DNA of 64,000 nucleotides, taken from assembly GCA_947581855.1 (NCBI GenBank), contig CANPVZ010000008.1, forward strand, positions 1 through 64,000, written 5' to 3'. This document shows positions 36,992 through 47,213 of the stretch, one piece after another. This DNA is from an uncultured Phocaeicola sp. (GTDB lineage Bacteria > Bacteroidota > Bacteroidia > Bacteroidales > Bacteroidaceae). The position numbers were made by a program, and so were the translations under genes. Position 1 is the stretch's first letter; the number at the start of each line of letters is the position of its first letter. The notes beneath the pieces were generated by a model. The model had not been told where the DNA came from. It worked only from the letters and a program-made list of their open reading frames with translations, and made no database searches.

Positions 36992-38332
36992 ATGAAAATA
37001 ATCATTGCGGGAGCGGGGTCGGTAGGTACCCATTTAGCTAAGCTGCTTTCCGGAGAGAAACAAGATATAATCCTTATGGACAGTAACGAAGAGCGGCTTA
37101 ATAAATTGGATTCCAACTTCGATTTAATGACTGTGAACCTTTCCTCTACCTCCATTTCGGGTTTGAAAGAAGCCGGAGTATCGGGAGCAGATTTGTTTGT
37201 AGCCGTCACACCGGACGAAAGCCGCAACATGACTTCTTGCATGCTGGCCAGCAACTTAGGTGCAAAAAAGACGGTTGCACGCATCGACAACTACGAATAT
37301 CTGCTTCCGAAGCATCAGGAATTCTTTAAGAAACTGGGAGTAGATTCGCTCATTTATCCGGAAATGCTGGCGGCTAAGGAGATTGTAGACGCTGTAAAGA
37401 TGAGCTGGATACGACAATGGTGGGAAGTCTATGCCGGCGAATTGGTTTTAATTGGGGTGAAACTTCGCGATACGGCGCAAATTCTGGACATTCCTCTATA
37501 CGAGCTGGGCGGACCGAATACTCCTTACCACGTGGTGGCAATCAAACGTGGTAACGAAACTATTATACCGCGCGGAGACGACCATATCAAAAGCCTCGAC
37601 TTGGTGTATTTCATGACTCTTAAGAAGCACATACCCTATATACGCCAAATAGCCGGAAAAGACTCTTATAAAGATGTCCGGAACGTAATGATTATGGGAG
37701 GCAGCCGCATTGCCGTACGCACCGCGCAGTACGTGCCCGACTATATGCAAGTGAAAATCGTAGAGAACGATGTCAACCGCTGCCACCGCCTCACGGAGCT
37801 ATTGGATGAAAAGGTAATGATTATCAATGGCGATGGACGGGATATAGATTTACTTCTGGAAGAGGGTATTAAAAATACGGAAGCTTTCATCGCCCTGACA
37901 GGCAATTCAGAAACCAATATCCTTGCTTGTCTGGCTGCCAAACGACTTGGAGTGAGCAAAACGGTTGCCGAAATAGAAAATCTGGACTATATCGGTATGG
38001 CCGAAAGCATGGATATCGGAACGATAATCAATAAAAAGGCCATTGCCGCAAGTCATATCTACCAAATGATGCTGGATGCAGACGTATCTAACGTTAAATG
38101 CCTGACGGTGGCCAACGCCGATGTAGCGGAATTTACCGTCAAAGAAGGCGCCCGTATAACCAAACACCCGGTAAAAGATTGCGGTCTGCCCAAAGGAGTC
38201 AACATCGGCGGTATGATTCGTAATGGTGTAGGTTCGCTGGTAACGGGAAATACCCAGATACAAGCCGGCGACCATGTAGTGGTGTTCTGTTTAGGTTTGA
38301 TGATTCAAAAAATAGAGAAATACTTCAACTAA
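36992..38332 (+). CDS. trkA: Trk potassium uptake regulatory protein TrkA
   Basis: This 446-residue cytoplasmic ring protein gates the TrkH K+ channel by binding NAD(H) or nucleotides. It has two RCK repeats: the first Rossmann fold shows IIAGAGSVGTHLAKLLSGE with a downstream acidic LMDSNEE, and the second shows VMIMGGSRIAVRTAQYV, where the glycine motif is incomplete. Each is followed by a TrkA-C domain. The stop codon overlaps the trkH start by one base (TAATG). Confidence 0.95.
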   Translation: MKIIIAGAGSVGTHLAKLLSGEKQDIILMDSNEERLNKLDSNFDLMTVNLSSTSISGLKEAGVSGADLFVAVTPDESRNMTSCMLASNLGAKKTVARIDNYEYLLPKHQEFFKKLGVDSLIYPEMLAAKEIVDAVKMSWIRQWWEVYAGELVLIGVKLRDTAQILDIPLYELGGPNTPYHVVAIKRGNETIIPRGDDHIKSLDLVYFMTLKKHIPYIRQIAGKDSYKDVRNVMIMGGSRIAVRTAQYVPDYMQVKIVENDVNRCHRLTELLDEKVMIINGDGRDIDLLLEEGIKNTEAFIALTGNSETNILACLAAKRLGVSKTVAEIENLDYIGMAESMDIGTIINKKAIAASHIYQMMLDADVSNVKCLTVANADVAEFTVKEGARITKHPVKDCGLPKGVNIGGMIRNGVGSLVTGNTQIQAGDHVVVFCLGLMIQKIEKYFN

Positions 38333-39786
38333 TGATAAACGCTAAAATCATCTATAAGATTATAGGCACGTTACTATATATCGAAGCGGCGCTCCTGCTA
38401 TTGTGTGCTATTTTCCCCATCTGCTACGGAGAAGATGATTTAAACGGGTTTCTCTATGCGGTAGTGATTACTGCCATTGCCGGTACCATCCTCTTTGTCA
38501 CAGGCCGCGGAGCGGAAAAGCATACTAGCCGGAAAGACGGATATATTATTGTCTCCGTTTCGTGGGTTATTTTTTCGTTATTCGGCATGCTGCCTTATTA
38601 CATCAGCGGCTACATCCCCAATGTAACCAATGCCTTTTTCGAAACGATGTCGGGATTCACCACCACCGGTGCCTCGATACTCAACAATATTGAATCGTTT
38701 CCACACGGTCTGTTATTTTGGAGAAGCATGACGCAATGGATCGGAGGTTTGGGCATTGTATTCTTCACCATCGCGGTGTTGCCTATCTTCGGAGCGGGAG
38801 GTATCCAATTATTTGCCGCGGAAGCCACGGGACCCACCCACAATAAGTTGCATCCGAGAATCGGAGTAACGGCCAAATGGATATGGAGTCTATATTTCGG
38901 ACTTACTATTACTGAAACCGCCTTACTTTACCTTGGCGGAATGGATTGGTTCGACAGCATTTGTCATTCCATGACTACAACGTCTACCGGCGGATATTCT
39001 ACCAGGCAAAACAGTATTGCCGCATTTAATTCGCCGTACATCGAATACATCGTCACGTTATTCATGTTCCTTTCGGGAATTAATTTCAGTTTACTGTTCT
39101 TCTCCCTTTTAAAAGGAAAAATAAAAAAGCTCTTTCAAGACACAGAGTTCCGATGGTATGTGGGCACTCTTCTGTTCTTTACCTCTTTCACCGTAGTAGT
39201 ATTGATTTTCACCAGTTCGTCAGACCTGGAAGAATCTTTCCGAAAAGCCTTATTCCAGATTGTTTCCATACAGACCACCACGGGTTTTGCCTCGGCCGAC
39301 TATATGATGTGGGCTCCCGTACTCTGGTTACTGGTAAGCATCACTATGTTTTTCGGAGCCTGCGCGGGTTCCACCAGCGGAGCTGTCAAGTGTGTCCGAA
39401 TAGCCATTCTTGCACAAATAGCAAAGAACCAATTCAAACGCATCCTGCATCCCAATGCCGTATTGCCCATACGCATCAGCCACACGGTGGTGCCCATTGG
39501 CATGCAGTCTACCTTACTGGCTTTCATTGTAGTCTACATTGCGGCAATCTTTATCGGCTGGCTGCTGGTCATGCTCACCGGAGTAGGCTTTATGGAATCT
39601 TACGGAGTCGTAGTTTCCAGTATCGGTAATGTGGGTCCCGGTCTTGGACTATACGGACCGGCCTATTCGTGGGAAACGCTGCCCGAGATCGCTAAATGGA
39701 TATGTTCCATTCTAATGCTAATCGGACGACTGGAATTATTCTCCGTTTTACTGTTGTTTACTTCCAGTTTCTGGAAAAAACGCTAA
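38332..39786 (+). CDS. trkH: Trk potassium uptake membrane protein TrkH
   Basis: This 484-residue K+ channel subunit has four pore-loop repeats: ETMSGFTTTGASIL, MTTTSTGGYSTRQNS, SIQTTTGFASADYM and VSSIGNVGPGLGLYG, each with the selectivity-filter glycine. It sits in the inner membrane and works with TrkA, whose gene overlaps it directly upstream. Confidence 0.95.
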   Translation: MINAKIIYKIIGTLLYIEAALLLLCAIFPICYGEDDLNGFLYAVVITAIAGTILFVTGRGAEKHTSRKDGYIIVSVSWVIFSLFGMLPYYISGYIPNVTNAFFETMSGFTTTGASILNNIESFPHGLLFWRSMTQWIGGLGIVFFTIAVLPIFGAGGIQLFAAEATGPTHNKLHPRIGVTAKWIWSLYFGLTITETALLYLGGMDWFDSICHSMTTTSTGGYSTRQNSIAAFNSPYIEYIVTLFMFLSGINFSLLFFSLLKGKIKKLFQDTEFRWYVGTLLFFTSFTVVVLIFTSSSDLEESFRKALFQIVSIQTTTGFASADYMMWAPVLWLLVSITMFFGACAGSTSGAVKCVRIAILAQIAKNQFKRILHPNAVLPIRISHTVVPIGMQSTLLAFIVVYIAAIFIGWLLVMLTGVGFMESYGVVVSSIGNVGPGLGLYGPAYSWETLPEIAKWICSILMLIGRLELFSVLLLFTSSFWKKR

Positions 39787-39826
39787 AGTTTGTTTATTTT
39801 ATTATTACCTATTAGAAATAAGTGGC

Positions 39827-39834
39827 TATCTTTG
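39827..39834 (+). promoter_or_regulatory. -7 box upstream of small secreted protein
   Basis: TATCTTTG matches TAnnTTTG, 20 bp upstream of the ATG at 39855. It may also serve the nuo operon that follows. Confidence 0.6.
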
Positions 39835-39854
39835 CAGTTCTTAAGAAATGAAAC

Positions 39855-40235
39855 ATGATGAAAAGCGTTCAAAAATTCATTTTAAGCACGACATTGTTCC
39901 TGTTATGCGTCATAGCAGGAACACATGACATACATGCCGAAACAATGGAACACAGCGCATCTTCCGCCTCATTCTACCAACAACAAGAAACACCTTTCGA
40001 AAAAACAATGCATTTCCTGTATATGAACGGAATTGCAGACTTGCCCCAACCTCCCTATTCTTCAGAGGTTTCGGCAAATACTTTATACAAACCGTTATTC
40101 TCACCCTCCTCCGATTCAAACAATCTATATCATACAGCTATCTCAGATTCTGCTGCCGCTTTAAACCGGCAGCAAACTTATTCTTCCGCCGGTATAGCAT
40201 ATTATATCTATACCCTCCGGAGGATTCTTATCTAA
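39855..40235 (+). CDS. Small secreted protein of unknown function
   Basis: This 126-residue ORF has a signal peptide (KFILSTTLFLLCVIAGTHDI, cleavage likely after HA) and a polar Ser/Gln/Tyr-rich mature part with no motif I recognise. The segment TPFEKTMHFLYMNGIADLPQ is the most structured-looking. It has its own promoter box and lies about 100 bp upstream of nuoA. Whether it relates to complex I is unknown. Start M2 (39858) is equally possible. Confidence 0.6.
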   Translation: MMKSVQKFILSTTLFLLCVIAGTHDIHAETMEHSASSASFYQQQETPFEKTMHFLYMNGIADLPQPPYSSEVSANTLYKPLFSPSSDSNNLYHTAISDSAAALNRQQTYSSAGIAYYIYTLRRILI

Positions 40236-40333
40236 ACGGGATTTGAAATCTTTTTCATGTCGGGCATTATATGGACAGGCCATACACATGCCGGACTTTT
40301 TTCGATTGTATCATCCTAATATATGCTATTTAT

Positions 40334-40684
40334 ATGTATTTTACACTTTTAATTGTCGTCATCTTAACGGCTATCGTGTTGGTAGCCGTTGCATTAGGAC
40401 TTGCCGGAGTTATCTCGCCCCGCTCTTTTAATGCTCAAAAAGGAGAGGCTTACGAATGCGGTATCCCCACAAGAGGTAACTCATGGATGCAATTTAAGGT
40501 AGGTTACTACTTGTTTGCCATCCTTTTCCTTATGTTTGACGTAGAGACGGTATTCCTATTTCCTTGGGCCGTAGTGGTGCAAGACTTGGGAGTATACGGT
40601 CTGTTCAGTATTCTGTTCTTTTTAATCATATTAGTTCTGGGACTGGCTTATGCCTGGAAGAAAGGAGCTTTGGAATGGAAATAA
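40334..40684 (+). CDS. nuoA: NADH-quinone oxidoreductase subunit A
   Basis: I chose the ATG at 40334 ([20 protein letters not shown]), giving 116 residues with three membrane helices as usual; the frame is open 63 bp further but the extra residues are not family-like. Conserved [13 protein letters not shown] and [15 protein letters not shown] are present. NuoA is part of the membrane arm of complex I near the quinone site. It is the first gene of the nuo operon and its stop overlaps the nuoB start by 10 bp. Confidence 0.93.
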   Translation: MYFTLLIVVILTAIVLVAVALGLAGVISPRSFNAQKGEAYECGIPTRGNSWMQFKVGYYLFAILFLMFDVETVFLFPWAVVVQDLGVYGLFSILFFLIILVLGLAYAWKKGALEWK

Positions 40685-41265
40685 AGAAGCCACACATCAA
40701 GTCGATTCCTTATGAAGACTTTAAGAATAACGAGTATCTTGAACAAATGGTTCAGGAACTCAATGCCAACGGTGGCAAGGTATGGCTGGGTTGTCTGGAC
40801 GACCTCATCAATTGGGGAAGAAGCAACTCGCTATGGCCTCTTACCTTTGCAACCAGTTGCTGCGGCATTGAATTTATGGCAGTGGGTGCTGCCCGGTATG
40901 ATTTCGCCCGCTTCGGGTTCGAAGTAGCCCGTGCCAGTCCGCGTCAGGCCGACCTGATTATGGTTGCCGGAACCATCACCCATAAAATGGCTCCGGTACT
41001 GAAACGATTATACGACCAGATGGCCGACCCGAAATATGTGATTGCCGTAGGCGGATGCGCCATCAGCGGAGGACCTTTCAAAAAATCCTATCACGTAGTG
41101 AACGGAGTGGACAGAATTCTGCCCGTAGATGTATACATCCCCGGATGTCCGCCCCGCCCGGAAGCATTGCTTTACGGAATGATACAATTACAGAGAAAAG
41201 TAAAACTGGAAAAATTCTTCGGTGGAGTGAACCGTAAAGAAGAAGAACCTCAAAAGGCGAAATAA
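40675..41265 (+). CDS. nuoB: NADH-quinone oxidoreductase subunit B
   Basis: This 196-residue subunit carries the terminal iron-sulfur cluster N2 that reduces quinone. The cluster cysteines are in [21 protein letters not shown] and [13 protein letters not shown]. The start at 40675 ([16 protein letters not shown]) overlaps the end of nuoA; an upstream open stretch is a shadow of nuoA. It lies 2 bp before nuoCD. Confidence 0.95.
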   Translation: MEIKKPHIKSIPYEDFKNNEYLEQMVQELNANGGKVWLGCLDDLINWGRSNSLWPLTFATSCCGIEFMAVGAARYDFARFGFEVARASPRQADLIMVAGTITHKMAPVLKRLYDQMADPKYVIAVGGCAISGGPFKKSYHVVNGVDRILPVDVYIPGCPPRPEALLYGMIQLQRKVKLEKFFGGVNRKEEEPQKAK

Positions 41266-41267
41266 CT

Positions 41268-42833
41268 ATGAATGAAATAATAGATATACCGGTGGAACAA
41301 CTCCATGCGGAAATGAAGAAACTGCACGACGAACGGCACTTCGATTTCCTGAGAAGCCTGACCGGAATGGATTGGCAAGAAGAGGGACTGGGAGTCGTTT
41401 ATCATTTAGAGAACACCCTTACGGGAGAAAACACGGTAGTACGGACACACTCTGCAAACCGGGAAAATCCCGAAATACCAACGGTATGTGACATATGGAA
41501 AGCAGCGGAATTCAACGAACGGGAAGCATTCGACTTCTACGGGATTCGCTTTACAAACCATCCGGATTTACGCCGCCTCTATCTCCGTGACGATTGGGTA
41601 GGACACCCTTTGCGTAAAGATTACGATATGAGTGAGGAAACCAATCCGTTGCGTATGACCAACGAAGAGCCGGTAGATACGACAGCACGTCTCGAAGTGC
41701 TTCGCGACGGAAGTGTTATCGAAAAGCGTGAAGTAATTTTCGAAGACAACGAATATATTATCAATATAGGCCCCCAACATCCCGCCACTCACGGCGTGCT
41801 CCGTTTCCGCGTTTCGCTGGAAGGCGAAATCATCCAGAAACTGGACGTGCATTGCGGTTATATTCACCGGGGTATCGAAAAGATGTGCGAAAGCCTGACT
41901 TATCCGCAAACATTGGCGCTGACCGACCGGTTGGATTATCTGGGCGCCCATCAAAACCGTCATGCCTTATGTATGTGCATCGAAAAGGCCATGGGGGTGG
42001 AAGTCTCCGAACGGGTTCAATATATCCGTACCATCATGGACGAACTGCAACGTATCGATTCTCATTTGCTCTTCTTCTCATGCCTTTGCATGGACTTGGG
42101 AGCTCTGACCGCTTTCTTCTACGGTTTCCGCGACCGAGAAAAGATTTTAGACATCTTTGAGGAAACGACCGGAGGACGCCTTATCCAAAACTATAACACG
42201 ATAGGCGGCGTACAGACGGATATTGCCCCGTCGTTTGTACAGAAAGTAAAGGAATTCATCGCTTATCTTCGTCCTACACTACGAGAATATCACGAAGTCT
42301 TTACCGGAAACATCATCGCCGAGCAACGTCTGAAAGGCGTAGGAGTACTCAGCCGCGAGGATGCCATTTCTTTTGGAGCCACCGGAGGTACGGGACGCGC
42401 CGCAGGATGGGCATGCGATGTCCGCAAACGTCACCCGTACGGAGTATACGACAAAGTGGAATTTAACGAAGTGTTGTTTACCGAAGGCGACTCTTACGCA
42501 CGCTATATGGTGAGGATGAAAGAAATTGAAGAGAGCCTGCGCATTATCGAACAATTAATCGATAACATCCCCGAAGGCGAATATCAGCAAAAGATGAAAC
42601 CCATCATCCGCATACCGGAAGGAAGCTACTATTCTGCTGTAGAGGGAAGCCGCGGAGAATTCGGAGTATTCATAGAGAGTAAAGGAGACAAGTATCCGTA
42701 TCGCATGAAGTTCCGCAGTACGGGGCTACCGCTGGTTTCGTGTATGGAAACCCTCACACGGGGCGCCAAGATTGCCGATTTGATTGCTATCGGCGGAACA
42801 GTGGATTATGTGGTACCCGATATTGACAGATAA
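41268..42833 (+). CDS. nuoCD: NADH-quinone oxidoreductase fused subunits C and D
   Basis: This 521-residue fusion joins NuoC (about 1-130: FLRSLTGMDWQEEGLGVVYH, ERDAFDFYGI-like EREAFDFYGIRFTNHPDLRR) to NuoD (about 150-521: IGPQHPATHGVLRFRVSLEG, YLGAHQNRHALC). NuoD lies under the quinone channel next to cluster N2. A fused CD gene occurs in several phyla and is common in Bacteroidetes. Confidence 0.95.
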   Translation: MNEIIDIPVEQLHAEMKKLHDERHFDFLRSLTGMDWQEEGLGVVYHLENTLTGENTVVRTHSANRENPEIPTVCDIWKAAEFNEREAFDFYGIRFTNHPDLRRLYLRDDWVGHPLRKDYDMSEETNPLRMTNEEPVDTTARLEVLRDGSVIEKREVIFEDNEYIINIGPQHPATHGVLRFRVSLEGEIIQKLDVHCGYIHRGIEKMCESLTYPQTLALTDRLDYLGAHQNRHALCMCIEKAMGVEVSERVQYIRTIMDELQRIDSHLLFFSCLCMDLGALTAFFYGFRDREKILDIFEETTGGRLIQNYNTIGGVQTDIAPSFVQKVKEFIAYLRPTLREYHEVFTGNIIAEQRLKGVGVLSREDAISFGATGGTGRAAGWACDVRKRHPYGVYDKVEFNEVLFTEGDSYARYMVRMKEIEESLRIIEQLIDNIPEGEYQQKMKPIIRIPEGSYYSAVEGSRGEFGVFIESKGDKYPYRMKFRSTGLPLVSCMETLTRGAKIADLIAIGGTVDYVVPDIDR

Positions 42834-42885
42834 CGAACACAACCTCCGACAAGAAAGAACGGATAAAATTTAATAATTAAAGAGT

Positions 42886-43962
42886 ATGTTTGATTTTAGT
42901 ATAATAACAAACTGGATACACGAGCAGCTTATTTCTTTTATGCCTACCGGACTGGCGGTATTCGTAGAGTGTGTAGCAATAGGTATCTGCATCATGCTGA
43001 TGTATGCCGTACTGGCCATTATCATGATTTTCATGGAACGTAAAGTCTGCGCGGCTTTCCAATGCCGTTTAGGTCCGATGCGTGTAGGCCCCTACGGAAC
43101 CATACAGGTGTTTGCCGATGTATTTAAAATGCTGATTAAGGAAATCATTACCATCAACCATGCTGATAAGTTCCTTTATAATCTGGCACCGTACATTGTC
43201 ATCCTGGCCTCTATCATGTCTTTCAGTTGTCTGCCAATCAATAAAGGTCTGGAAGTGCTCGACTTCAACGTGGGAATCTTCTTCATGCTGGCAGCTTCTA
43301 GCATCGGTATCGTAGGCATCCTGCTGGCCGGATGGAGCAGTAACAATAAGTATTCTCTTATCGGGGCCATGCGAAGCGGCGCTCAGATGATTAGCTACGA
43401 GTTATCTATCGGTCTAAGCATCCTGACAATCGTAGTACTGACCGATACTTTGCAATTAAGCGAAATCGTTGAACGACAAGCCGACGGATGGTTTTTGTTT
43501 AAAGGCCATATCCCGGCATTTATCGCATTCGTCATCTACCTGATTGCCGGAAACGCCGAGGTAAACCGAGGACCGTTCGATCTTCCCGAAGCCGAAAGCG
43601 AGTTAACCGCCGGTTACCATACGGAATATTCAGGCATGCATTTCGGCTTATTCTATGTAGCCGAGTTTGTCAACCTGTTTATCATTGCCGGTATTGCAGC
43701 CACCATCTTCCTGGGAGGATGGATGCCACTCCATATTCCCGGATTAGACGGATTCAACCAAGCAATGGACTATATTCCCGGTTTCGTCTGGTTCTTTGCC
43801 AAAGCTTTCTTCATTGTATGGCTGCTTATGTGGTTCAAATGGACTTTTCCCCGTTTGCGTATCGATCAGATACTAACGCTTGAATGGAAATATTTGGTAC
43901 CGATAGGATTGGTAAATCTGCTGTTGATGGTGATCATTGTTGTATTTAAACTCCACTTCTAA
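42886..43962 (+). CDS. nuoH: NADH-quinone oxidoreductase subunit H
   Basis: This 358-residue membrane subunit forms the quinone entry. It shows [20 protein letters not shown], the acidic loop segment [29 protein letters not shown] in two parts, and [20 protein letters not shown]. It has about eight membrane helices and no signal of damage. Confidence 0.95.
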   Translation: MFDFSIITNWIHEQLISFMPTGLAVFVECVAIGICIMLMYAVLAIIMIFMERKVCAAFQCRLGPMRVGPYGTIQVFADVFKMLIKEIITINHADKFLYNLAPYIVILASIMSFSCLPINKGLEVLDFNVGIFFMLAASSIGIVGILLAGWSSNNKYSLIGAMRSGAQMISYELSIGLSILTIVVLTDTLQLSEIVERQADGWFLFKGHIPAFIAFVIYLIAGNAEVNRGPFDLPEAESELTAGYHTEYSGMHFGLFYVAEFVNLFIIAGIAATIFLGGWMPLHIPGLDGFNQAMDYIPGFVWFFAKAFFIVWLLMWFKWTFPRLRIDQILTLEWKYLVPIGLVNLLLMVIIVVFKLHF

Positions 43963-43965
43963 GTC

Positions 43966-44427
43966 ATGGAAAAGAAAAGAAACTATATAAACGGACTGCT
44001 CCACGGAATTGGAACGTTACTGACCGGAATGAAAGTTACCGGACGGGAATTCTTTACTAAAAAAGTAACGGAACAATATCCTGAGAATCGTAAAACGTTA
44101 GTGCTATCCGACCGTTTCAGAGGTATGCTCACCATGCCTGTGGATAAAGAAGGACGTAACAAATGTATTGCATGCGGACTTTGCCAGATGGCTTGCCCGA
44201 ATGACACCATTCACATTGAAAGCGAGACAATCACCGATGAGACAAGCGGAAAGAAAAAGAAAGTATTGGTGAAATACCAATACGACTTGGGTTCCTGCAT
44301 GTTTTGCCAACTATGTGTCAATGCCTGTCCGCATGACGCCATCCGTTTCAGTACGGAATTCGAAAACGCAGTATTCGATCGCAATACCTTAGTGAAGATA
44401 CTGAACAAAACACAAAGCAATCATTAA
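43966..44427 (+). CDS. nuoI: NADH-quinone oxidoreductase subunit I
   Basis: This 153-residue ferredoxin-like subunit holds clusters N6a and N6b, bound by CIACGLCQMACP and CMFCQLCVNACP. In an ordinary complex I it receives electrons from NuoG; here no nuoG is present, so NuoI is the probable entry for an outside donor such as ferredoxin. Confidence 0.95.
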   Translation: MEKKRNYINGLLHGIGTLLTGMKVTGREFFTKKVTEQYPENRKTLVLSDRFRGMLTMPVDKEGRNKCIACGLCQMACPNDTIHIESETITDETSGKKKKVLVKYQYDLGSCMFCQLCVNACPHDAIRFSTEFENAVFDRNTLVKILNKTQSNH

Positions 44428-44439
44428 AAAACAAACGAT

Positions 44440-44943
44440 ATGACTCTGAATCTCATTGTATTTTTCATTCTGGCAGTCTTTATATGTGTTTGTTCCGTGT
44501 TATCCGTGACCACTTCACGTATCTTACGGGCAGCCACCTATCTGCTGTTTGTTTTATTCGGTACGGCCGGAATCTATTTCCAGCTGAACTACTCGTTTCT
44601 GGGTGCCGTACAGTTACTTATCTATGCAGGTGGAATCACGGTGCTTTACGTATTCAGTATCCTGCTGACGAGTAGTCAGGGAGATAAGGCGGAGAAACTG
44701 AAAAACAGCAAGATGCTGGCCGGACTCATCAGCACTCTTGCCGGACTGGCCATCTGCCTGATAGTAATGTTAAAGAATAAATTCCTTCCCTCCCATTTCG
44801 AATCGGGTGAACTGGATGTGCGCGCCATCGGACATGCTTTGATGGGAGCCGGTAAATATCAGTACATACTCCCATTCGAGGTCATCAGCATACTATTGCT
44901 GGCCTGTATTGTGGGAGGTATATTAATTGCACGTAAAAGATAG
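44440..44943 (+). CDS. nuoJ: NADH-quinone oxidoreductase subunit J
   Basis: This 167-residue membrane subunit has five hydrophobic helices with the conserved GTAGIYFQLNYSFLGAVQLL and IYAGGITVLYVFSI in helix 3. It lies 12 bp after nuoI. Confidence 0.93.
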   Translation: MTLNLIVFFILAVFICVCSVLSVTTSRILRAATYLLFVLFGTAGIYFQLNYSFLGAVQLLIYAGGITVLYVFSILLTSSQGDKAEKLKNSKMLAGLISTLAGLAICLIVMLKNKFLPSHFESGELDVRAIGHALMGAGKYQYILPFEVISILLLACIVGGILIARKR

Positions 44944-44949
44944 AAGCTT

Positions 44950-45258
44950 ATGGTACCAATGGAATATTACCTGGTGGTGTCCACCATTATGATGTTTGTC
45001 GGGATGTACGGATTCTTTACCCGACGTAATTTGCTGGCCATGCTTATCAGCGTGGAGTTAATCCTTAATTCGGTAGATATCAATTTTGTGGTATTCAACC
45101 GTTACCTCTTTCCCGAACAACTGGAAGGATTCTTCTTCGCCATGTTTGCCATAGGTGTCTCCGCAGCGGAGACAGCTGTCGCCATCGCGATTATTATCAA
45201 TATTTACCGGAATATACGCAATATTCAGGTGAAGAACTTAAATGAAATGAAAAACTAA
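44950..45258 (+). CDS. nuoK: NADH-quinone oxidoreductase subunit K
   Basis: This 102-residue subunit with three helices shows RRNLLAMLISVELILNSVDI and FAIGVSAAETAVAIAIIINI, holding the two conserved glutamates of the proton path. M3 (44956) is a possible alternative start. Confidence 0.93.
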   Translation: MVPMEYYLVVSTIMMFVGMYGFFTRRNLLAMLISVELILNSVDINFVVFNRYLFPEQLEGFFFAMFAIGVSAAETAVAIAIIINIYRNIRNIQVKNLNEMKN

Positions 45259-45264
45259 TCGGAT

Positions 45265-47196
45265 ATGGAATATACATTACTAATACTGCTTCTTCCGTTC
45301 CTTAGCTTCTTGTTGCTGGGCATTACAGGCATGCGTATGAAACCTGCCGTAGCCGGTGCCATCGGAACGATAGTGCTCGGTGCGGTAACACTCCTTTCTT
45401 ATCTTACAGCATTCCTCTATTTTGGAGGCGGCCGGAATGAAGAAGGTGTCTATCCTGCCCTTACACCTTATAATATGGAATGGTTACCTTTCAACGGTAA
45501 CTTGCATATCGATTTAGGAATCTTGTTAGACCCCATCTCCATCCTGATGCTGGTAGTGATTTCCACCGTATCGCTGATGGTACATATCTATTCATTCGGA
45601 TATATGAAAGGAGAAAAAGGATTTCAACGTTATTACGCGTTCTTGAGTTTATTCACATTCTCCATGCTCGGACTGGTGGTGGCCACAAACATTTTCCAGA
45701 TGTATATCTTCTGGGAACTGGTGGGAGTTTCTTCTTACTTGCTGATCGGATTCTATTATACCAAACCGGAAGCCATCGCTGCCAGCAAGAAGGCGTTCAT
45801 TGTAACCCGTTTTGCCGATTTGGGTTTTCTTATCGGTATCTTGATATATGGCTATTACACCGGAACGTTCTCTTTCCAACCGGGAATGGAGGTCATTGCG
45901 GGCGCCGACGGACCAACGGCGGCCATGACTTTATTACCTGCCTCAGCCCTGAGGGTGTTACCGGTGGCATTAGGATTAATGTTTGTCGGTGGCGCTGGTA
46001 AAAGCGCCATGTTCCCGTTACACATTTGGTTGCCGGATGCGATGGAAGGTCCGACTCCGGTCAGCGCACTAATCCATGCCGCCACGATGGTTGTAGCGGG
46101 TGTCTATCTGGTAGCCCGGATGTTTCCGTTATTTATCGGTTACGCTCCGGAAGTGTTACATTGGGTAGCTTATATCGGCGCTTTCACAGCCCTTTATGCT
46201 GCGATAGTTGCCTGTGTACAGTCCGACATCAAACGCGTATTGGCATTCAGTACCATTTCACAAATCGGTTTCATGATGGTGGGTTTGGGTGTTTGTACCT
46301 CCATGCTTCCTCACGAAGGAGGTTTAGGTTACATGGCAGGAATGTTTCATCTGTTTACCCACGCTATGTTCAAAGCATTGCTGTTTCTGGGAGCCGGAGC
46401 CATTATCCATGCGGTTCATAGCAACGAGATGTCTACCATGGGAGGCCTTCGTAAATATATGCCGATTACTCATATTACTTTCCTTATCGCTTGTCTGGCC
46501 ATCTCGGGCATTCCTCCGTTCAGCGGATTTTTCAGTAAGGATGAGATTCTGACAGCCGCATTTGAATTCAGTCCCTTCATCGGCTGGACAATGAGTTTTA
46601 TCGCTGCCCTGACGGCTTTTTATATGTTCCGTCTTTACTATTGCATCTTTTGGGGAAAAGAAAATAAAGAGTTGCACACAGCACATACTCCACATGAAGC
46701 TCCTTTGAGCATGACTTTCCCGCTGATGTTCTTGGCTGCCGTTACTTGCGTAGCAGGTTTCATTCCCTTCGGAGAATTTGTCAGCAGCAACGGCGAAGCA
46801 TACGTTATCCATCTGAATACCCAGGTTGCCGTAACAAGTGTCTGCATCGCCATCGTGTCGATTTTGATTGCTACATGTATGTATATGCGCAGAAAACAAA
46901 CTTTCGCAGATAAGCTGGCGCACACTTTTAAAACGCTCCATACAGCTGCTTACCACCGTTTCTATATGGATGAAATTTGGCTGTTCGTAACCAAAAAGAT
47001 TATCTTCCGTTGCATCTCGACACCTATTGCCTGGTGGGACCGCCACGTAATAGATCAGTTCTTCAACTTTATCGCATGGGGCACAGACGCCACTGCCGAC
47101 GAGATACGCAACATGCAGAACGGAAGCATTCAAAGTTACTGCATATGGTTTTTAAGCGGCGCAGTAATATTAACGATCATGCTATTATTAATCTAA
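45265..47196 (+). CDS. nuoL: NADH-quinone oxidoreductase subunit L
   Basis: This 643-residue antiporter-like proton pump subunit has FWELVGVSSYLLIGFYYTKP with the key Glu, GKSAMFPLHIWLPDAMEGPT with the key Lys, PVSALIHAATMVVAGVYLVA, and a long C-terminal lateral helix region. It lies 6 bp after nuoK. Confidence 0.95.
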   Translation: MEYTLLILLLPFLSFLLLGITGMRMKPAVAGAIGTIVLGAVTLLSYLTAFLYFGGGRNEEGVYPALTPYNMEWLPFNGNLHIDLGILLDPISILMLVVISTVSLMVHIYSFGYMKGEKGFQRYYAFLSLFTFSMLGLVVATNIFQMYIFWELVGVSSYLLIGFYYTKPEAIAASKKAFIVTRFADLGFLIGILIYGYYTGTFSFQPGMEVIAGADGPTAAMTLLPASALRVLPVALGLMFVGGAGKSAMFPLHIWLPDAMEGPTPVSALIHAATMVVAGVYLVARMFPLFIGYAPEVLHWVAYIGAFTALYAAIVACVQSDIKRVLAFSTISQIGFMMVGLGVCTSMLPHEGGLGYMAGMFHLFTHAMFKALLFLGAGAIIHAVHSNEMSTMGGLRKYMPITHITFLIACLAISGIPPFSGFFSKDEILTAAFEFSPFIGWTMSFIAALTAFYMFRLYYCIFWGKENKELHTAHTPHEAPLSMTFPLMFLAAVTCVAGFIPFGEFVSSNGEAYVIHLNTQVAVTSVCIAIVSILIATCMYMRRKQTFADKLAHTFKTLHTAAYHRFYMDEIWLFVTKKIIFRCISTPIAWWDRHVIDQFFNFIAWGTDATADEIRNMQNGSIQSYCIWFLSGAVILTIMLLLI

Positions 47197-47213
47197 TTAA
47201 GACTCTTTGAACT

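Noticed and set aside
46324..47133. 269-residue - strand ORF
   Set aside because: It is antisense to nuoL and its translation shows no fold-like pattern.
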